Origin: Salimicrobium flavidum
GTDB taxonomy: Bacteria > Bacillota > Bacilli > Bacillales > Halobacillaceae
Assembly (NCBI RefSeq): GCF_900156645.1
Contig: NZ_FTOC01000002.1
Span: forward strand, 310,001-374,000
Direction of reading: 5' to 3'
Length of the DNA stretch: 64,000 bases
Part shown: piece by piece, positions 12,128 through 21,520 of the stretch
Position numbering within the stretch: position 1 is the stretch's first letter
Layout: each line of letters begins with the position of its first letter
Program-made: the position numbers and the translations under genes
Notes under the pieces: generated by a model
Database searches by the model: none
Told to the model about the DNA's origin: nothing
What the model saw: the letters and a program-made list of their open reading frames with translations, nothing else

Positions 12128-13414
12128 ATGCATAAACTAATGGTAGAAGGAGGGAGGCAACTGCGGGGGACGTTACGGGTCAGCGGTGCGAAAAACAGCG
12201 CTGTGGCCCTGCTTCCGGCAGCGATTCTGGCGGAATCCCCGGTAACGATCGAAGGCCTTCCGGATATTTCAGACGTAGGAACTTTGTCGGAACTGCTCAG
12301 GGAAATCGGAGGAGAAGTATCACAGGAAGACAGGACGATCCACATCGACCCTTCTGAAATGATTTCGATGCCACTTCCGAACGGTCGGGTGAAGAAACTG
12401 AGGGCCTCCTATTATTTCATGGGAGCGATGCTCGGCCGCTTCAACAAAGCGGTGATCGGTCTTCCCGGGGGATGTCAGCTCGGCCCGAGACCTATCGATC
12501 AGCATATCAAAGGTTTCGAAGCACTCGGCGCCGAAGTGACCAATGAACAGGGAGCGATTTATCTTCGTGCTGAAAAACTGAAAGGCGCCCGCATTTACCT
12601 GGATATGGTCAGTGTCGGAGCGACGATCAACATCATGCTTGCCGCGGTTCGCGCCGAGGGCAAGACCGTGATCGAGAATGCGGCCAAAGAACCTGAAATC
12701 ATTGACGTCGCAACGTTGCTCACGAGCATGGGTGCGAACATCAAAGGTGCCGGGACCGATGTGATCCGTATCGAAGGGGTGGAACGTCTCACCGGCTGCC
12801 TGCATACGATCATCCCGGACCGTATCGAAGCCGGAACCTATGCGATTCTTGCAGCAGCCCAGGGCGAAGAAGTCATTCTGGATAACGTCATCCCGCAACA
12901 CCTCGAATCGCTGCTGGCGAAACTGAGGGAGATGGGTGTCATGATAGAGATGAAGGATGATCAGCTCTACATACGCCCGCCTGAAAGGATGAAGAGTGTC
13001 GATATCAAAACGCTCGTGCACCCCGGTTTTCCGACCGACCTGCAGCAACCGTTCACTTCATTGCTGACGAATGCTTCGGGGAACTCTGTCGTCACCGATA
13101 CGATTTATCCGTCCCGCTTCAAGCATGTGGACGAACTGACTCGGATGAATGCGAGAATCAGGGGAGAAGGCGGTTCGGTTATCGTACACGGTCCGTCTCC
13201 TCTGTACGGCGCAAGTGTGAAAGCTTCCGACCTTCGTGCCGGAGCCGCGCTTGTCATCGCCGGGCTGATGGCCGAGGGGACGACGGAAATTTCCGGTGTG
13301 GAGCACATCGAACGCGGATATGAAAATATTGTGGAGAAACTCAATAATCTGGGTGCCAACATCTGGTACGAAGAAATGTCCGAGATCGAAAAAGAACAGT
13401 TCCAGAACTCATAA
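12128..13414 (+). CDS. murAB: UDP-N-acetylglucosamine 1-carboxyvinyltransferase (second paralogue)
   Basis: MurA adds enolpyruvate to UDP-GlcNAc, the first committed step of peptidoglycan synthesis. The 428-residue protein has the fosfomycin-target loop [15 protein letters not shown] with the active-site Cys near 117, the N-terminal lock [15 protein letters not shown], and [11 protein letters not shown]. Position between tal and rho identifies it as the MurAB/MurZ paralogue; the main MurAA lies at 33994. The glpX gene found next to it in B. subtilis is missing. A strong terminator follows. Confidence 0.95.
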   Translation: MHKLMVEGGRQLRGTLRVSGAKNSAVALLPAAILAESPVTIEGLPDISDVGTLSELLREIGGEVSQEDRTIHIDPSEMISMPLPNGRVKKLRASYYFMGAMLGRFNKAVIGLPGGCQLGPRPIDQHIKGFEALGAEVTNEQGAIYLRAEKLKGARIYLDMVSVGATINIMLAAVRAEGKTVIENAAKEPEIIDVATLLTSMGANIKGAGTDVIRIEGVERLTGCLHTIIPDRIEAGTYAILAAAQGEEVILDNVIPQHLESLLAKLREMGVMIEMKDDQLYIRPPERMKSVDIKTLVHPGFPTDLQQPFTSLLTNASGNSVVTDTIYPSRFKHVDELTRMNARIRGEGGSVIVHGPSPLYGASVKASDLRAGAALVIAGLMAEGTTEISGVEHIERGYENIVEKLNNLGANIWYEEMSEIEKEQFQNS

Positions 13415-13418
13415 TATA

Positions 13419-13447
13419 ACTCAGGGGGCCTTTCTCCCTGAGTTTTT
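13419..13447 (+). terminator. murAB terminator
   Basis: AACTCAGGG pairs with CCCTGAGTT and ends in TTTTT, starting a few bases after the stop codon. Confidence 0.85.
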
Positions 13448-13496
13448 ACGATTATGGACACCGGCAATTTTTCCGAGAAGTAGCCTTATCCTCCTA

Positions 13497-13526
13497 TTGC
13501 AGTCTGAATGTGTTAAGATGTAGAAT
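13497..13526 (+). promoter_or_regulatory. Possible rho promoter
   Basis: TTGCAG, 18-bp spacer, TAGAAT, followed by a leader of about 130 bases before rho. Confidence 0.5.
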
Positions 13527-13663
13527 GAGTACGTTCAATGAAAAATACCTGCCTCGGTAAGCTTCAGAAATATTACTTCTGTTACCTTCTCAATCTATCT
13601 TCTGCTTCATGAGCTTTCGAGACATTAACGATGAATCCAAAATTTAATTAAAGTGGTGATTTT

Positions 13664-14947
13664 GTGGTTGAAGTGAATCTATCCAACCTGGAAACGATGA
13701 AACTGAAAGACTTGTATGACAAAGCTCGGGAATATAAAGTCTCCTACTATTCCAAATTGACGAAACGGGAGCTCATATTCGCCATTCTGAAAGCACAAGC
13801 GGAAAAGGATGGCTTTTTGTTCATGGATGGAATTCTTGAAATCATTCCGTCCGAAGGGTTCGGCTTCCTGCGCCCGATCAACTATTCTCCGAGTGCGGAG
13901 GACATTTATATCTCCGCTTCCCAGATCCGACGTTTCGATTTGAGGAATGGGGATAAAGTATCAGGGAAGGTCCGCCCGCCGAAAGAGAATGAGCGGTATT
14001 ACGGCCTATTGCACGTGGATGCGGTGAACGGAGAAGAGCCGGATTCAGCGAAGCAGCGGGTTCACTTCCCGGCACTGACTCCGCTCTACCCGGATCGTCA
14101 CATGAACCTGGAAACAGCTCAGAACCAACTGGCGACAAGGATCATGGACGTGATGGCACCGGTCGGTTATGGTCAGCGTGGCTTGATCGTCGCCCCGCCG
14201 AAAGCCGGAAAAACGATGCTTTTGAAACAGATCGCCAATAGTATCTCTAAAAACCATCCCGACGCGAAACTGATCATTCTTCTCGTCGATGAACGTCCGG
14301 AAGAAGTGACGGATCTTGAACGCTCGGTGGCAGGAGACGTCGACGTCGTATCTTCCACCTTCGATGAAGTCCCGGAGAATCATATCAAAGTCTCCGAACT
14401 CGTATTGGAGCGCTCGATGCGACTTGTGGAACATAAGCGTGACGTAATCGTACTCATGGACAGCATTACGCGTCTGGCACGGGCTTACAACCTGGTCATC
14501 CCGCCGAGTGGTCGTACGCTTTCCGGTGGTATCGACCCGGCCTCTTTCCACCGTCCGAAACGATTCTTCGGTGCCGCGCGTAACATCGAAGAAGGAGGGA
14601 GCCTTACGATTCTGGCTACAGCCCTCGTCGATACAGGCTCGAAAATGGATGATGTCATTTATGAAGAGTTCAAAGGTACCGGCAATATGGAACTTCATCT
14701 CGACCGCAGCCTTGCCGAGCGTCGCATCTTCCCGTCCATCGATCTGAAGCGTTCCGGCACGAGAAAAGAAGAACTTCTTCTCTCCAAGGAACAGCTCGAC
14801 AAAATGTGGGCGATCCGTCAGGCGATGGCGAACTCCCAGGGCTTTTACGAAAACTTCCTGCGCCGCATGAAAAAGTCGAAGGACAATCAGGAATTCTTCG
14901 ATATCATGGACAAAGAGATGCAACAGCCCTCCCAGAATCGGGGGTAA
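13664..14947 (+). CDS. rho: Transcription termination factor Rho
   Basis: Rho is the hexameric RNA helicase that ends transcription at untranslated RNA. The 427 residues contain the N-terminal SAP-like helix bundle ([20 protein letters not shown]), the RNA-binding cold-shock fold ([26 protein letters not shown]) and the ATPase core with Walker [13 protein letters not shown] near 178 and [17 protein letters not shown] 13664 is the start, five bases after AAAGTGGTGA. The roughly 130-base leader would allow the autogenous control known for rho. rpmE2 follows with its own promoter. Confidence 0.97.
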   Translation: MVEVNLSNLETMKLKDLYDKAREYKVSYYSKLTKRELIFAILKAQAEKDGFLFMDGILEIIPSEGFGFLRPINYSPSAEDIYISASQIRRFDLRNGDKVSGKVRPPKENERYYGLLHVDAVNGEEPDSAKQRVHFPALTPLYPDRHMNLETAQNQLATRIMDVMAPVGYGQRGLIVAPPKAGKTMLLKQIANSISKNHPDAKLIILLVDERPEEVTDLERSVAGDVDVVSSTFDEVPENHIKVSELVLERSMRLVEHKRDVIVLMDSITRLARAYNLVIPPSGRTLSGGIDPASFHRPKRFFGAARNIEEGGSLTILATALVDTGSKMDDVIYEEFKGTGNMELHLDRSLAERRIFPSIDLKRSGTRKEELLLSKEQLDKMWAIRQAMANSQGFYENFLRRMKKSKDNQEFFDIMDKEMQQPSQNRG

Positions 14948-14954
14948 AGAACGG

Positions 14955-14983
14955 TTGCATTCCCCATAGGGAACTGCTATAAT
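14955..14983 (+). promoter_or_regulatory. rpmE2 promoter
   Basis: TTGCAT, 17-bp spacer, TATAAT, about 100 bp upstream of the L31 gene and just after the rho stop. Confidence 0.7.
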
Positions 14984-15086
14984 TTCTCTATGTGAGTTTC
15001 ATTCATGGTGTGGACGTACACCTGAAACGGCTCTTACAATAACTCTGGGCTGAAAAAGGGTTCAGGGCAAAAAGGAGTGGAAGAAA

Positions 15087-15332
15087 ATGAAAAAAGATCT
15101 TCATCCCGAATACCAAAAAGTTGTATTCCTCGACACAAGTTCTGACTACAAGTTCCTTACAGGATCTACTCAGACTTCCGATGAGACGATCGAATGGGAA
15201 GACGGTAATACGTACCCATTGATCCGCGTAGAGATCAGCTCTGCATCTCACCCGTTCTACACTGGTAAACAGAAAGCGGACAAAGCTGGTGGCCGTGTAG
15301 ACCGTTTCAAGAAAAAATACAACCTTTCCTGA
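15087..15332 (+). CDS. rpmE2: Ribosomal protein L31 type B
   Basis: This 81-residue L31 lacks the CxxC zinc ligands of type A and has the type B features: [42 protein letters not shown] and RVDRFKKKY. It belongs to the large ribosomal subunit near the central protuberance. The type B form sits in the rho-tdk slot, where B. subtilis has the zinc-binding type A, so here the zinc-free form is the one kept in the housekeeping position; other Firmicutes are known to do the same. AAAAGGAG lies upstream. Type B genes elsewhere are often Zur-regulated; no Zur box was recognised here. Confidence 0.95.
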   Translation: MKKDLHPEYQKVVFLDTSSDYKFLTGSTQTSDETIEWEDGNTYPLIRVEISSASHPFYTGKQKADKAGGRVDRFKKKYNLS

Positions 15333-15354
15333 TCGATTTGGAAAGTTTACAGAG

Positions 15355-15391
15355 AACAGGCACATGTCGCTTAGGCATATGCCTGTTTTTT
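15355..15391 (+). terminator. rpmE2 terminator
   Basis: AACAGGCA pairs with TGCCTGTT, followed by TTTTT. Confidence 0.8.
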
Positions 15392-15394
15392 ATA

Positions 15395-15770
15395 TGAATG
15401 GATTTATGAGGCGCTCGGCGTTCCTGACGTCTTGTGAGTCCGGTAAAAGGATCGGTTATGCGGAACTCGGGAGGATCTTCGCCACGTGAGTACCGCAATA
15501 CGGAAAGAAATGAGGTGCTCGGGCCGGAACACAGCCCCTGAGCACCTCATAAACGCACCTCTCCGCCCCGGCTGACGCCTCCCCTCTAGCGGGCGGAGAC
15601 CCATCAATCGAATGTTTTATGCGGCGCTCGGCGTTCCTGATGTGGCGTGAGTTCGGTATAAATTTCGATTATAAGGAACTCGGGAGGAGCTTCGCTGCGT
15701 GAGTACCGCAATACGGAAAGAAATGAGGTGCTCAAGGTCTGAATCGCACCCTCGAGTACCACATAAAAAG
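15395..15770 (+). repeat. Family R array 2: two units, about 213-bp period
   Basis: GCGCTCGGCGTTCCTGA recurs 213 bp apart (15411 and 15624). Each unit has the family R order: TTTATGCGGCGCTCG with GAGTACCGCAATACG, AAAGAAATGAGGTGCTC with GAGCACCTCATAA, and a CGCCTCCCC hairpin. It is more diverged than array 1. No gene lies in the stretch. Confidence 0.85.
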
Positions 15771-15847
15771 AATTACAGACAGTGCATCCCAAGAAGCTGC
15801 GATTTTGTGTATAATGGGGGAAGCGTTTAGAAAAAGGGGAGTCGAAC

Positions 15848-16420
15848 ATGGCACAACTGTATTTCAAATACGGAGCGATGAACAGTGGGAAATCGATCGA
15901 AATCATCAAGGTCGCCCACAACTATGAGGAACAGAACAAGCCCGTCCTCATCTTTACACCGGGGCTCGATGACCGGGATGAAATCGGGTATGTCTCCTCA
16001 CGGATCGGCCTGCGTCGCAAAGCGCATCCGATTTTTGAAGAAACGGACCTGTATGAAACAGTCAGACAGTTAGACGATCAGCCGTACTGTGTCCTCGTGG
16101 ACGAGGCGCAATTTCTCGATAAAGAACATGTCCTGCAACTGACGAGGATTGTCGACCGGCTGAATATACCGGTGATGGGCTTCGGCCTGAAGAACGATTT
16201 CCAGAACGAACTGTTCGAAGGCAGCAAATATTTTCTTCTCTATGCCGATAAAATCGAAGAGATGAAAACGATCTGCTGGTTTTGTGAGAAAAAAGCGGTG
16301 ATGAACCTGCGAGTCAACGAAGCGGGCGAACCGGTCTACTCCGGAGAGCAGATTCTGATCGGAGGGAATGACGCTTATTACCCCGTCTGTCGTAAATGTC
16401 ACAACAACCCTCCCCTTTGA
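15848..16420 (+). CDS. tdk: Thymidine kinase
   Basis: Type II thymidine kinase phosphorylates thymidine with ATP in pyrimidine salvage. The 190 residues have the P-loop GAMNSGKS at 10-17, [14 protein letters not shown], the catalytic VLVDEAQFL, and the zinc-binding cysteines CWFC and CRKC near the C-terminus, with the lasso segment between. The start is preceded by AAAAGGGGAG. It stands between rpmE2 and prfA as in Bacillus. Confidence 0.96.
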   Translation: MAQLYFKYGAMNSGKSIEIIKVAHNYEEQNKPVLIFTPGLDDRDEIGYVSSRIGLRRKAHPIFEETDLYETVRQLDDQPYCVLVDEAQFLDKEHVLQLTRIVDRLNIPVMGFGLKNDFQNELFEGSKYFLLYADKIEEMKTICWFCEKKAVMNLRVNEAGEPVYSGEQILIGGNDAYYPVCRKCHNNPPL

Positions 16421-16447
16421 ACAGAGATTGAGCCTCAGGGTGTGGAG

Positions 16448-16476
16448 TTGTATCGGAAAAAGGACTATAATATAAT
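16448..16476 (+). promoter_or_regulatory. prfA promoter
   Basis: TTGTAT, 17-bp spacer, TATAAT, 33 bp before the prfA start. Confidence 0.6.
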
Positions 16477-16508
16477 GACAGACGGTAAAGAAAAAAGAGG
16501 TGAATAAT

Positions 16509-17579
16509 ATGCTCGAACGGTTACAGACATTAGAAGACCGCTATGATAAATTGAACGAACTGTTGAGTGACCCTGACGTCATCAGCGATACGAAAAAGCT
16601 TCGGGAATATTCGAAGGAACAGTCGGACCTTTCGGAGACGGTTCAGGCTTACCAGGAATATAAGAATGTCAACGAACAGATCGACGAGACGAAAATGATG
16701 CTTGAAGATGAATCGGACGATGAGATGAAGGAAATGGCGAAGGACGAACTGGATGAATTGACCACCCGTAAAGAAGAACTCGAGGAAAGCCTCCGCGTGC
16801 TTATGCTTCCGAAAGACCCGAATGACAGCAAAAACGTTATTCTGGAAATCCGCGGAGCAGCCGGAGGAGACGAAGCAGCGCTGTTCGCCGGCGATCTGTA
16901 CCGTATGTACACCCGCTATGCGGAAGCCAAGGGCTGGAAAACGGAAGTCATCGACTCGACGATGAGCGAGGTCGGCGGCTACAAGGAGATTACGATCATG
17001 ATCAAAGGCGAAGGCGCCTACTCCAGCTTCAAATACGAAAGCGGAGCGCACCGCGTGCAGCGTGTTCCGGAGACGGAATCCGGCGGACGGATCCACACGT
17101 CGACAGCTACTGTCGTATGTCTTCCGGAAGCGGAAGATGTCGAAGTCGATATCCATGAAAAAGATATCCGTACCGACACCTTCGCCTCAAGCGGCCCCGG
17201 CGGTCAAAGTGTCAACACGACCATGTCCGCTGTGCGTCTGACCCACGAACCGACCGGGATTTCCGCCTCCTGTCAGGACGGGAAATCACAGATCAAGAAC
17301 AAAGAAAAAGCGATGCAGATCCTCCGTGCCCGTATTTACGATAAATATGAGCGCGAGGCGCAGGAAGAATACGACGAAAGCCGTAAATCTGCGGTGGGAA
17401 CCGGCGACCGCTCCGAGCGGATCCGTACGTATAACTTCCCGCAGACACGCGTGACGGACCACCGCATCGGTCTGACGTTGCAGAAGCTCGATCAGGTCCT
17501 TCAGGGGCATCTGGATCAGATCGTAGAACCGCTTCTCATGGAAGAACAGGCACAAAAGCTTGAGCAGATCGGTGAATGA
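16509..17579 (+). CDS. prfA: Peptide chain release factor 1
   Basis: RF1 reads UAA and UAG and releases the peptide through its GGQ loop. In the 356 residues the motif [20 protein letters not shown] is plain (Gln is the methylation target of PrmC), and the anticodon-like PET (VPETESGG) marks RF1 rather than RF2. ATG 16509 was chosen because it gives the family N-terminus ([15 protein letters not shown]) with AGAGGTG six bases upstream; the GTG three codons earlier overlaps that site. Its methyltransferase gene prmC starts two bases after the stop, a typical operon pair. Confidence 0.97.
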   Translation: MLERLQTLEDRYDKLNELLSDPDVISDTKKLREYSKEQSDLSETVQAYQEYKNVNEQIDETKMMLEDESDDEMKEMAKDELDELTTRKEELEESLRVLMLPKDPNDSKNVILEIRGAAGGDEAALFAGDLYRMYTRYAEAKGWKTEVIDSTMSEVGGYKEITIMIKGEGAYSSFKYESGAHRVQRVPETESGGRIHTSTATVVCLPEAEDVEVDIHEKDIRTDTFASSGPGGQSVNTTMSAVRLTHEPTGISASCQDGKSQIKNKEKAMQILRARIYDKYEREAQEEYDESRKSAVGTGDRSERIRTYNFPQTRVTDHRIGLTLQKLDQVLQGHLDQIVEPLLMEEQAQKLEQIGE

Positions 17580-17580
17580 C

Positions 17581-18420
17581 ATGAGTGATATGACGATAAG
17601 AGAAGCTCTTCAGTGGGCTTCTTCTTTTTTACAGGAACATAACCGTGAAAGCCGCGTCGGCATATTGCTTCTCGAGTACTACACCGGACTCGAGGGGGCG
17701 CGCCTTTATATGGAAGAGCCCCGTAACCTTTCCGGTAAAGAGAAGGATCGCTTCGTGAAAGCAGTGAGGACCCACGCCGAAACGGGAGAGCCGTACCAGC
17801 ATATCATCGGGTCGGCTCCCTTTTACGGCAGGACTTTCCGCGTCAGCCCGGATGTGCTCATTCCCCGGCAGGAAACCGAAGAACTGATGGATTTCATAAG
17901 AACGCATGCACGCCCGGGAGAGACCATCGCTGACATCGGGACAGGGAGCGGTGTGCTCGCAGTCACGCTTGCACTCGAGACAGAAGCGGAGGTTGTCGCC
18001 ACCGATATTTCCCCGGAAGCACTGAGTGTGGCCCGTGAAAATGCCTGGAACCTCGGAGCGCGTGTGCATTTCTATGAAGGGAGTTTCCTCACCCCACTTG
18101 AAGAAAAAGAGATCGATATTCTTGTCTCCAATCCTCCTTATATCGCCTGGGAAGAAAAAAAGGATCTCGATGCCACGGTGCGGGATTATGATCCGGAACT
18201 CGCTCTTTTTGCCGATAATGACGGACTCTCGGCCTATGAAACGATATGCCGGGAACTGAAAGGATGGAGACGGAAACCACGGCTCGTCGCTTTTGAAATC
18301 GGCTATACACAAGGAGCGGCAGTATCCCGTCTGTTCGAAGAAGCGCTGCCTGGCTATGAGGTGGAAGTGATCAAAGATTTGAGCGGAAAAGATCGGATCG
18401 TTAAAGCTGTGTATAAGTGA
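17581..18420 (+). CDS. prmC: Release factor glutamine methyltransferase
   Basis: PrmC methylates the Gln of the GGQ motif in release factors with S-adenosylmethionine. The 279 residues contain the SAM-binding ADIGTGSGVLAVTLA and the catalytic NPPY (VSNPPYIAWEEK), after the N-terminal substrate-binding helices. ATG 17581 follows GGTGA within the end of prfA. spoIIR, which follows in B. subtilis, is missing; instead a MITE-like element and a DnaA-box cluster come next. Confidence 0.95.
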   Translation: MSDMTIREALQWASSFLQEHNRESRVGILLLEYYTGLEGARLYMEEPRNLSGKEKDRFVKAVRTHAETGEPYQHIIGSAPFYGRTFRVSPDVLIPRQETEELMDFIRTHARPGETIADIGTGSGVLAVTLALETEAEVVATDISPEALSVARENAWNLGARVHFYEGSFLTPLEEKEIDILVSNPPYIAWEEKKDLDATVRDYDPELALFADNDGLSAYETICRELKGWRRKPRLVAFEIGYTQGAAVSRLFEEALPGYEVEVIKDLSGKDRIVKAVYK

Positions 18421-18493
18421 CGGACTCTCTGTCCATCTGATGGGAAAACCATCGGAGGCGGAGAATTTTTTTACTACGGCTCTGTTATCGTTT

Positions 18494-18635
18494 GTTGTTG
18501 ATATTCGTCTCTTCAGGTGGAAGCTTGCCGTGGGCATGGCGGAAACTTCCCCCATCTCCCTCTGGTCGATACGGGTGATTTTCCTTCCATGCTAGTTCCG
18601 CAGGCGTCTCCACCCTTCGTTTTGAAATCAACAAC
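18494..18635 (+). repeat. MITE-like element family B, copy 2
   Basis: The 142-bp element is bounded by GTTGTTGAT and ATCAACAAC. Inside, GGTGGAAGCTTGCCGTGGGC pairs with the GCAGGCGTCTCCACCC side, as in copy 1. It lies in the slot where spoIIR would be expected. Confidence 0.85.
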
Positions 18636-18822
18636 CGGTTTTAACAGAGACGTTCATGCCAAGTAATATGTATGAAAATTCCTGGCCGTTGTTAATGATT
18701 CGCGTGGCCAGGGTGGATGTAGGGAATCGAGGAGGCTGAAGCGTTGCCTCTGGATAAGCGTCCGCCTTAATAGTTATTTTCAGGGTAGCCTTACCACAAA
18801 GAGTGGAATGAACAACAGAAGG

Positions 18823-19040
18823 TGTGGATAAAAGCGTGTCCCATATACAAATTTGGGGATAAAAAACGCGGGAGAAGGCGTGAAACGGGGATTCATGCAC
18901 AGGTTTCGTAAGTTAACCACAGGAAACTGTGCATAAGTGGATTATTTGTACACATAACCTGTGTATAATGGGGATAAGTGAGAAAGAAAGCGATTATATT
19001 TCGATTTTTATATACAAATGAAACCGTATTCTGTGGATAA
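18823..19040. promoter_or_regulatory. Cluster of DnaA boxes upstream of ywlC
   Basis: Four sites fit TTATNCACA on the minus strand: 18823-18831, 18928-18936, 18960-18968 and 19032-19040 (TGTGGATAA, TGTGCATAA, TGTGTATAA, TGTGGATAA). Near matches are TGGGGATAA at 18854 and 18969 and TTAACCACA at 18913. In B. subtilis DnaA-box clusters outside oriC bind and titrate DnaA, and as I recall the region upstream of ywlC is one of them. Its presence here shows the cluster is conserved or re-evolved; it could also repress ywlC. Confidence 0.8.
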
Positions 19041-19144
19041 CCCTGTGGAAAGGGTTTTAATACTGTCCACTTCTTAAACTTGCCTCGAGCCGATCCATTG
19101 TACATAATAGATAGTAGAGAATTGAATGGCAAAGGAGAAGCGTA

Positions 19145-20152
19145 ATGGAGACAAAGCTATGGAAGACGGGGGAAGGGATGAAAGAAGCGGCGGCGGCTCT
19201 GAAAAAGGGAGAAGCGGTCGCTTTTCCGACAGAAACGGTATATGGCCTTGGTGCGGATGCGACCAGGGAAACAGCGGTGCAGAAAATATTCGAAGCGAAA
19301 GGACGGCCGGCAGACAATCCATTGATCGTCCACATCGGAGACCGGAGCCAGCTGGGTTCGGTAGCTTCACATTGGACGGAGACCGCCGAGAAATGTATGG
19401 ATGCTTTTTGGCCGGGTCCGCTTACGATCATCGTTCCTTCAAATAATCAGGCAGCATCGAACGTGACGGCAGGCCTTGGAACGATCGGAGTGCGTATGCC
19501 GGACCATCCGGTGGCACTCGACCTTCTCCGTGAAGTCGGATTGCCGGTTGCGGCACCGAGTGCGAACAGCTCAGGCAAACCTTCTCCGACGACAGCCCAG
19601 CATGTGTATCAGGATTTACACGGGAAAATTGCGGGAATCGTTGATGGAGGGCGTACCGGAGTCGGCGTCGAGTCTACAGTCGTGGACTGTACGTCTGATA
19701 TTCCAGTCATTCTTCGTCCGGGGGGCGTGACGAAAGAAGATCTTGAACAAGTATTCCGGGAGGTGCGGGTCGATCCTGCTCTTCTGGACACAGAAGAACA
19801 GCCGAAATCCCCGGGTATGAAATATCGTCACTACGCCCCTGAAGTTCCACTCTGGCTTGTGGAAGGGGATGACCAGAAATTTGCCGCTCTTTTGGATGAG
19901 TATAAACGACAGGGGGAAAAAGTCGGCGTGATTGCAAGCAGAGAACTCGCCGAGAACCTCGACCATTCCCCGCTCATCGAATGCGGCTCGCGTCATGATC
20001 TCACCGAGGTGGCCGGAGAGCTGTACGGAGCGCTGCGAGCGTTCAATCGGTCGGAGGTCAGCCTTATTCTATGTGAATCGTTCGAAGAAACGGAAGTCGG
20101 AGCAGCCGTCATGAATCGTCTACGAAAAGCGGCTGATTTTACGGTTTCCTGA
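19145..20152 (+). CDS. ywlC: L-threonylcarbamoyladenylate synthase (Sua5/YwlC)
   Basis: This enzyme makes threonylcarbamoyl-AMP from threonine, bicarbonate and ATP for the t6A modification of ANN-decoding tRNAs. The 335-residue protein has the N-terminal YrdC domain (AFPTETVYGLGADAT, KGRPADNPLIVH, AAPSANSSGKPSPT) and the C-terminal Sua5 domain joined by SPGMKYRHYAPEVPL, the linker that closes over the active site. The start has AAGGAG seven bases upstream. A promoter is not obvious within the DnaA-box cluster upstream. mntP (ywlD), its neighbour in B. subtilis, is absent. Confidence 0.96.
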   Translation: METKLWKTGEGMKEAAAALKKGEAVAFPTETVYGLGADATRETAVQKIFEAKGRPADNPLIVHIGDRSQLGSVASHWTETAEKCMDAFWPGPLTIIVPSNNQAASNVTAGLGTIGVRMPDHPVALDLLREVGLPVAAPSANSSGKPSPTTAQHVYQDLHGKIAGIVDGGRTGVGVESTVVDCTSDIPVILRPGGVTKEDLEQVFREVRVDPALLDTEEQPKSPGMKYRHYAPEVPLWLVEGDDQKFAALLDEYKRQGEKVGVIASRELAENLDHSPLIECGSRHDLTEVAGELYGALRAFNRSEVSLILCESFEETEVGAAVMNRLRKAADFTVS

Positions 20153-20194
20153 AGAATAGACGTATGGATGATTTTTTACGGGGAGTGAGAAAGT

Positions 20195-20788
20195 ATGAAT
20201 ATATTATTCGTTTGTACGGGAAATACATGCCGAAGCCCTATGGCGGAAGCGATTTTGAAAGATAAAAACGAAGGGTTCGACGTTCAGTCCGCAGGTGTTT
20301 TCGCGGGAGAAGGCCACCCTCTTTCCGCTCAGGCACGGGAAGTGATGGAAGAAGAGGACGTGGAGACGGACCACCATTCCCAACCGGTAACTCCGGAGCT
20401 GCTTGAATGGGCAGACCTCATTTTGACGATGACCGAGAGGCACAAGCAGGCGCTTGCCATGCAACAGTCCGGCTATGAAGAGAAACTTTTTACGCTGAAG
20501 GAATACGTGCTCATTTCCGACGAGAAATGGGAGCGATTGAAATCTCTGTACAGCCGTGTGGAAGAAAAGCGAAACTGCCTCAGTCAGGAACATGAGGGCG
20601 ATATCGGAGATAAATGGCGGGAAGAGGCCCGCGAAGAATTGGAGGAAATCGAGGAGATCGAGGCTTCTCTCCCGGACGTGAATATCATGGATCCGTTCGG
20701 AGCGGATATAGACATCTATCGAAAAACTTACCGGGAGTTACTGGAATATATTGAGCTTTTGATCGGAAAAACCGACGAAAAACGGTAG
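20195..20788 (+). CDS. ywlE: Protein arginine phosphatase YwlE-like, with a charged insertion
   Basis: YwlE removes phosphate from phospho-arginine set by McsB on damaged proteins and CtsR. The P-loop CTGNTCRSPMAEA at 7-19 keeps the Thr that selects phospho-arginine, and the general acid Asp is in DPFGADIDIY. The protein is 197 residues against about 150 in B. subtilis. The excess lies between TLKEYV and the DPFG loop: about 55 mostly charged residues (Glu-rich, helix-like, with one Cys), next to the catalytic acid loop. The flanking parts align normally, so the gene is probably functional. rpiB, the next gene in B. subtilis, is missing. Confidence 0.9.
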   Translation: MNILFVCTGNTCRSPMAEAILKDKNEGFDVQSAGVFAGEGHPLSAQAREVMEEEDVETDHHSQPVTPELLEWADLILTMTERHKQALAMQQSGYEEKLFTLKEYVLISDEKWERLKSLYSRVEEKRNCLSQEHEGDIGDKWREEAREELEEIEEIEASLPDVNIMDPFGADIDIYRKTYRELLEYIELLIGKTDEKR

Positions 20789-20883
20789 TCAGCATAGGGT
20801 GAACGGTGAATTCCACTGCTGAAGAGAGCAGAATCCGAACATTGCCGAAAATGAGAAATAGTAATACAATAGGAGAAAGTTTT

Positions 20884-20912
20884 AAAGAGGAGCCGTCGCT
20901 TCTCTTTTTCAG
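20884..20912 (+). terminator. Terminator between ywlE and ywlG
   Basis: AAAGAGGAGC pairs with GCTTCTCTTT and is followed by T residues. It separates ywlE from ywlG, in the gap where rpiB would be. Confidence 0.65.
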
Positions 20913-20953
20913 AAGGTGAATATAGGAGTTTCAGGAGAGAGGAGGGACCCGTT

Positions 20954-21484
20954 ATGAATATTCAACACGATGCATCCACCGTTCTGCGACAGCTCTCGGA
21001 CACAGGGTTTATGACCGGTGGCACATTGGTGATCGGCTGTTCCACCAGTGAAGTCCATGGGGAGCGGATCGGGACCTCCGGAAGCGAAGAAATAGCGAAG
21101 GACCTGTACGGTGAATTCCGTACATTCGCCGAAAAAACGGGGATGTCGCTCGCTTTTCAGTGCTGTGAGCATTTGAACCGCTCGCTCGTCGTGGAAAGGG
21201 AGACGGCTGAACGCTATCGCGGGCGTATTGTGGCTGCAGTGCCGGTCCGGGAAGCCGGGGGTTCAATGGCGGCGCATGCGTATCGGCAGATGAACGATCC
21301 GGTTCTGGTGGAAACCATAGAGGCGGACGCAGGGATCGATATCGGAGAGACGCTGATCGGCATGCACCTGAAACACGTAGCCGTTCCGCTTCGTCTCGAG
21401 CAGAAATGGATCGGACAAGCGCGAGTCACAGCAGCCCGGACAAGACCGCCGCTGATCGGCGGACCGCGAGCCAAGTATAACTAA
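20954..21484 (+). CDS. ywlG: YwlG family (DUF436) protein
   Basis: The 176-residue protein matches the conserved Firmicutes family TIGR01440/DUF436, whose function is not known. Typical pieces are MTGGTLVIGCSTSEVHGERIG, FQCCEHLNRSLVVE, GGSMAAHAYRQM and the C-terminal IGGPRAKYN. Conserved Cys and His residues in the CCEHLNR segment suggest a catalytic or metal site. It is 37 bp from glyA and co-directed, as in Bacillus, hinting at a link to one-carbon or cell-wall metabolism without proof. GAGGAGGGAC precedes the start. Confidence 0.9.
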   Translation: MNIQHDASTVLRQLSDTGFMTGGTLVIGCSTSEVHGERIGTSGSEEIAKDLYGEFRTFAEKTGMSLAFQCCEHLNRSLVVERETAERYRGRIVAAVPVREAGGSMAAHAYRQMNDPVLVETIEADAGIDIGETLIGMHLKHVAVPLRLEQKWIGQARVTAARTRPPLIGGPRAKYN

Positions 21485-21520
21485 GGTGAAAAAGGCAATC
21501 AGAAAGGGGAATACGAACCG

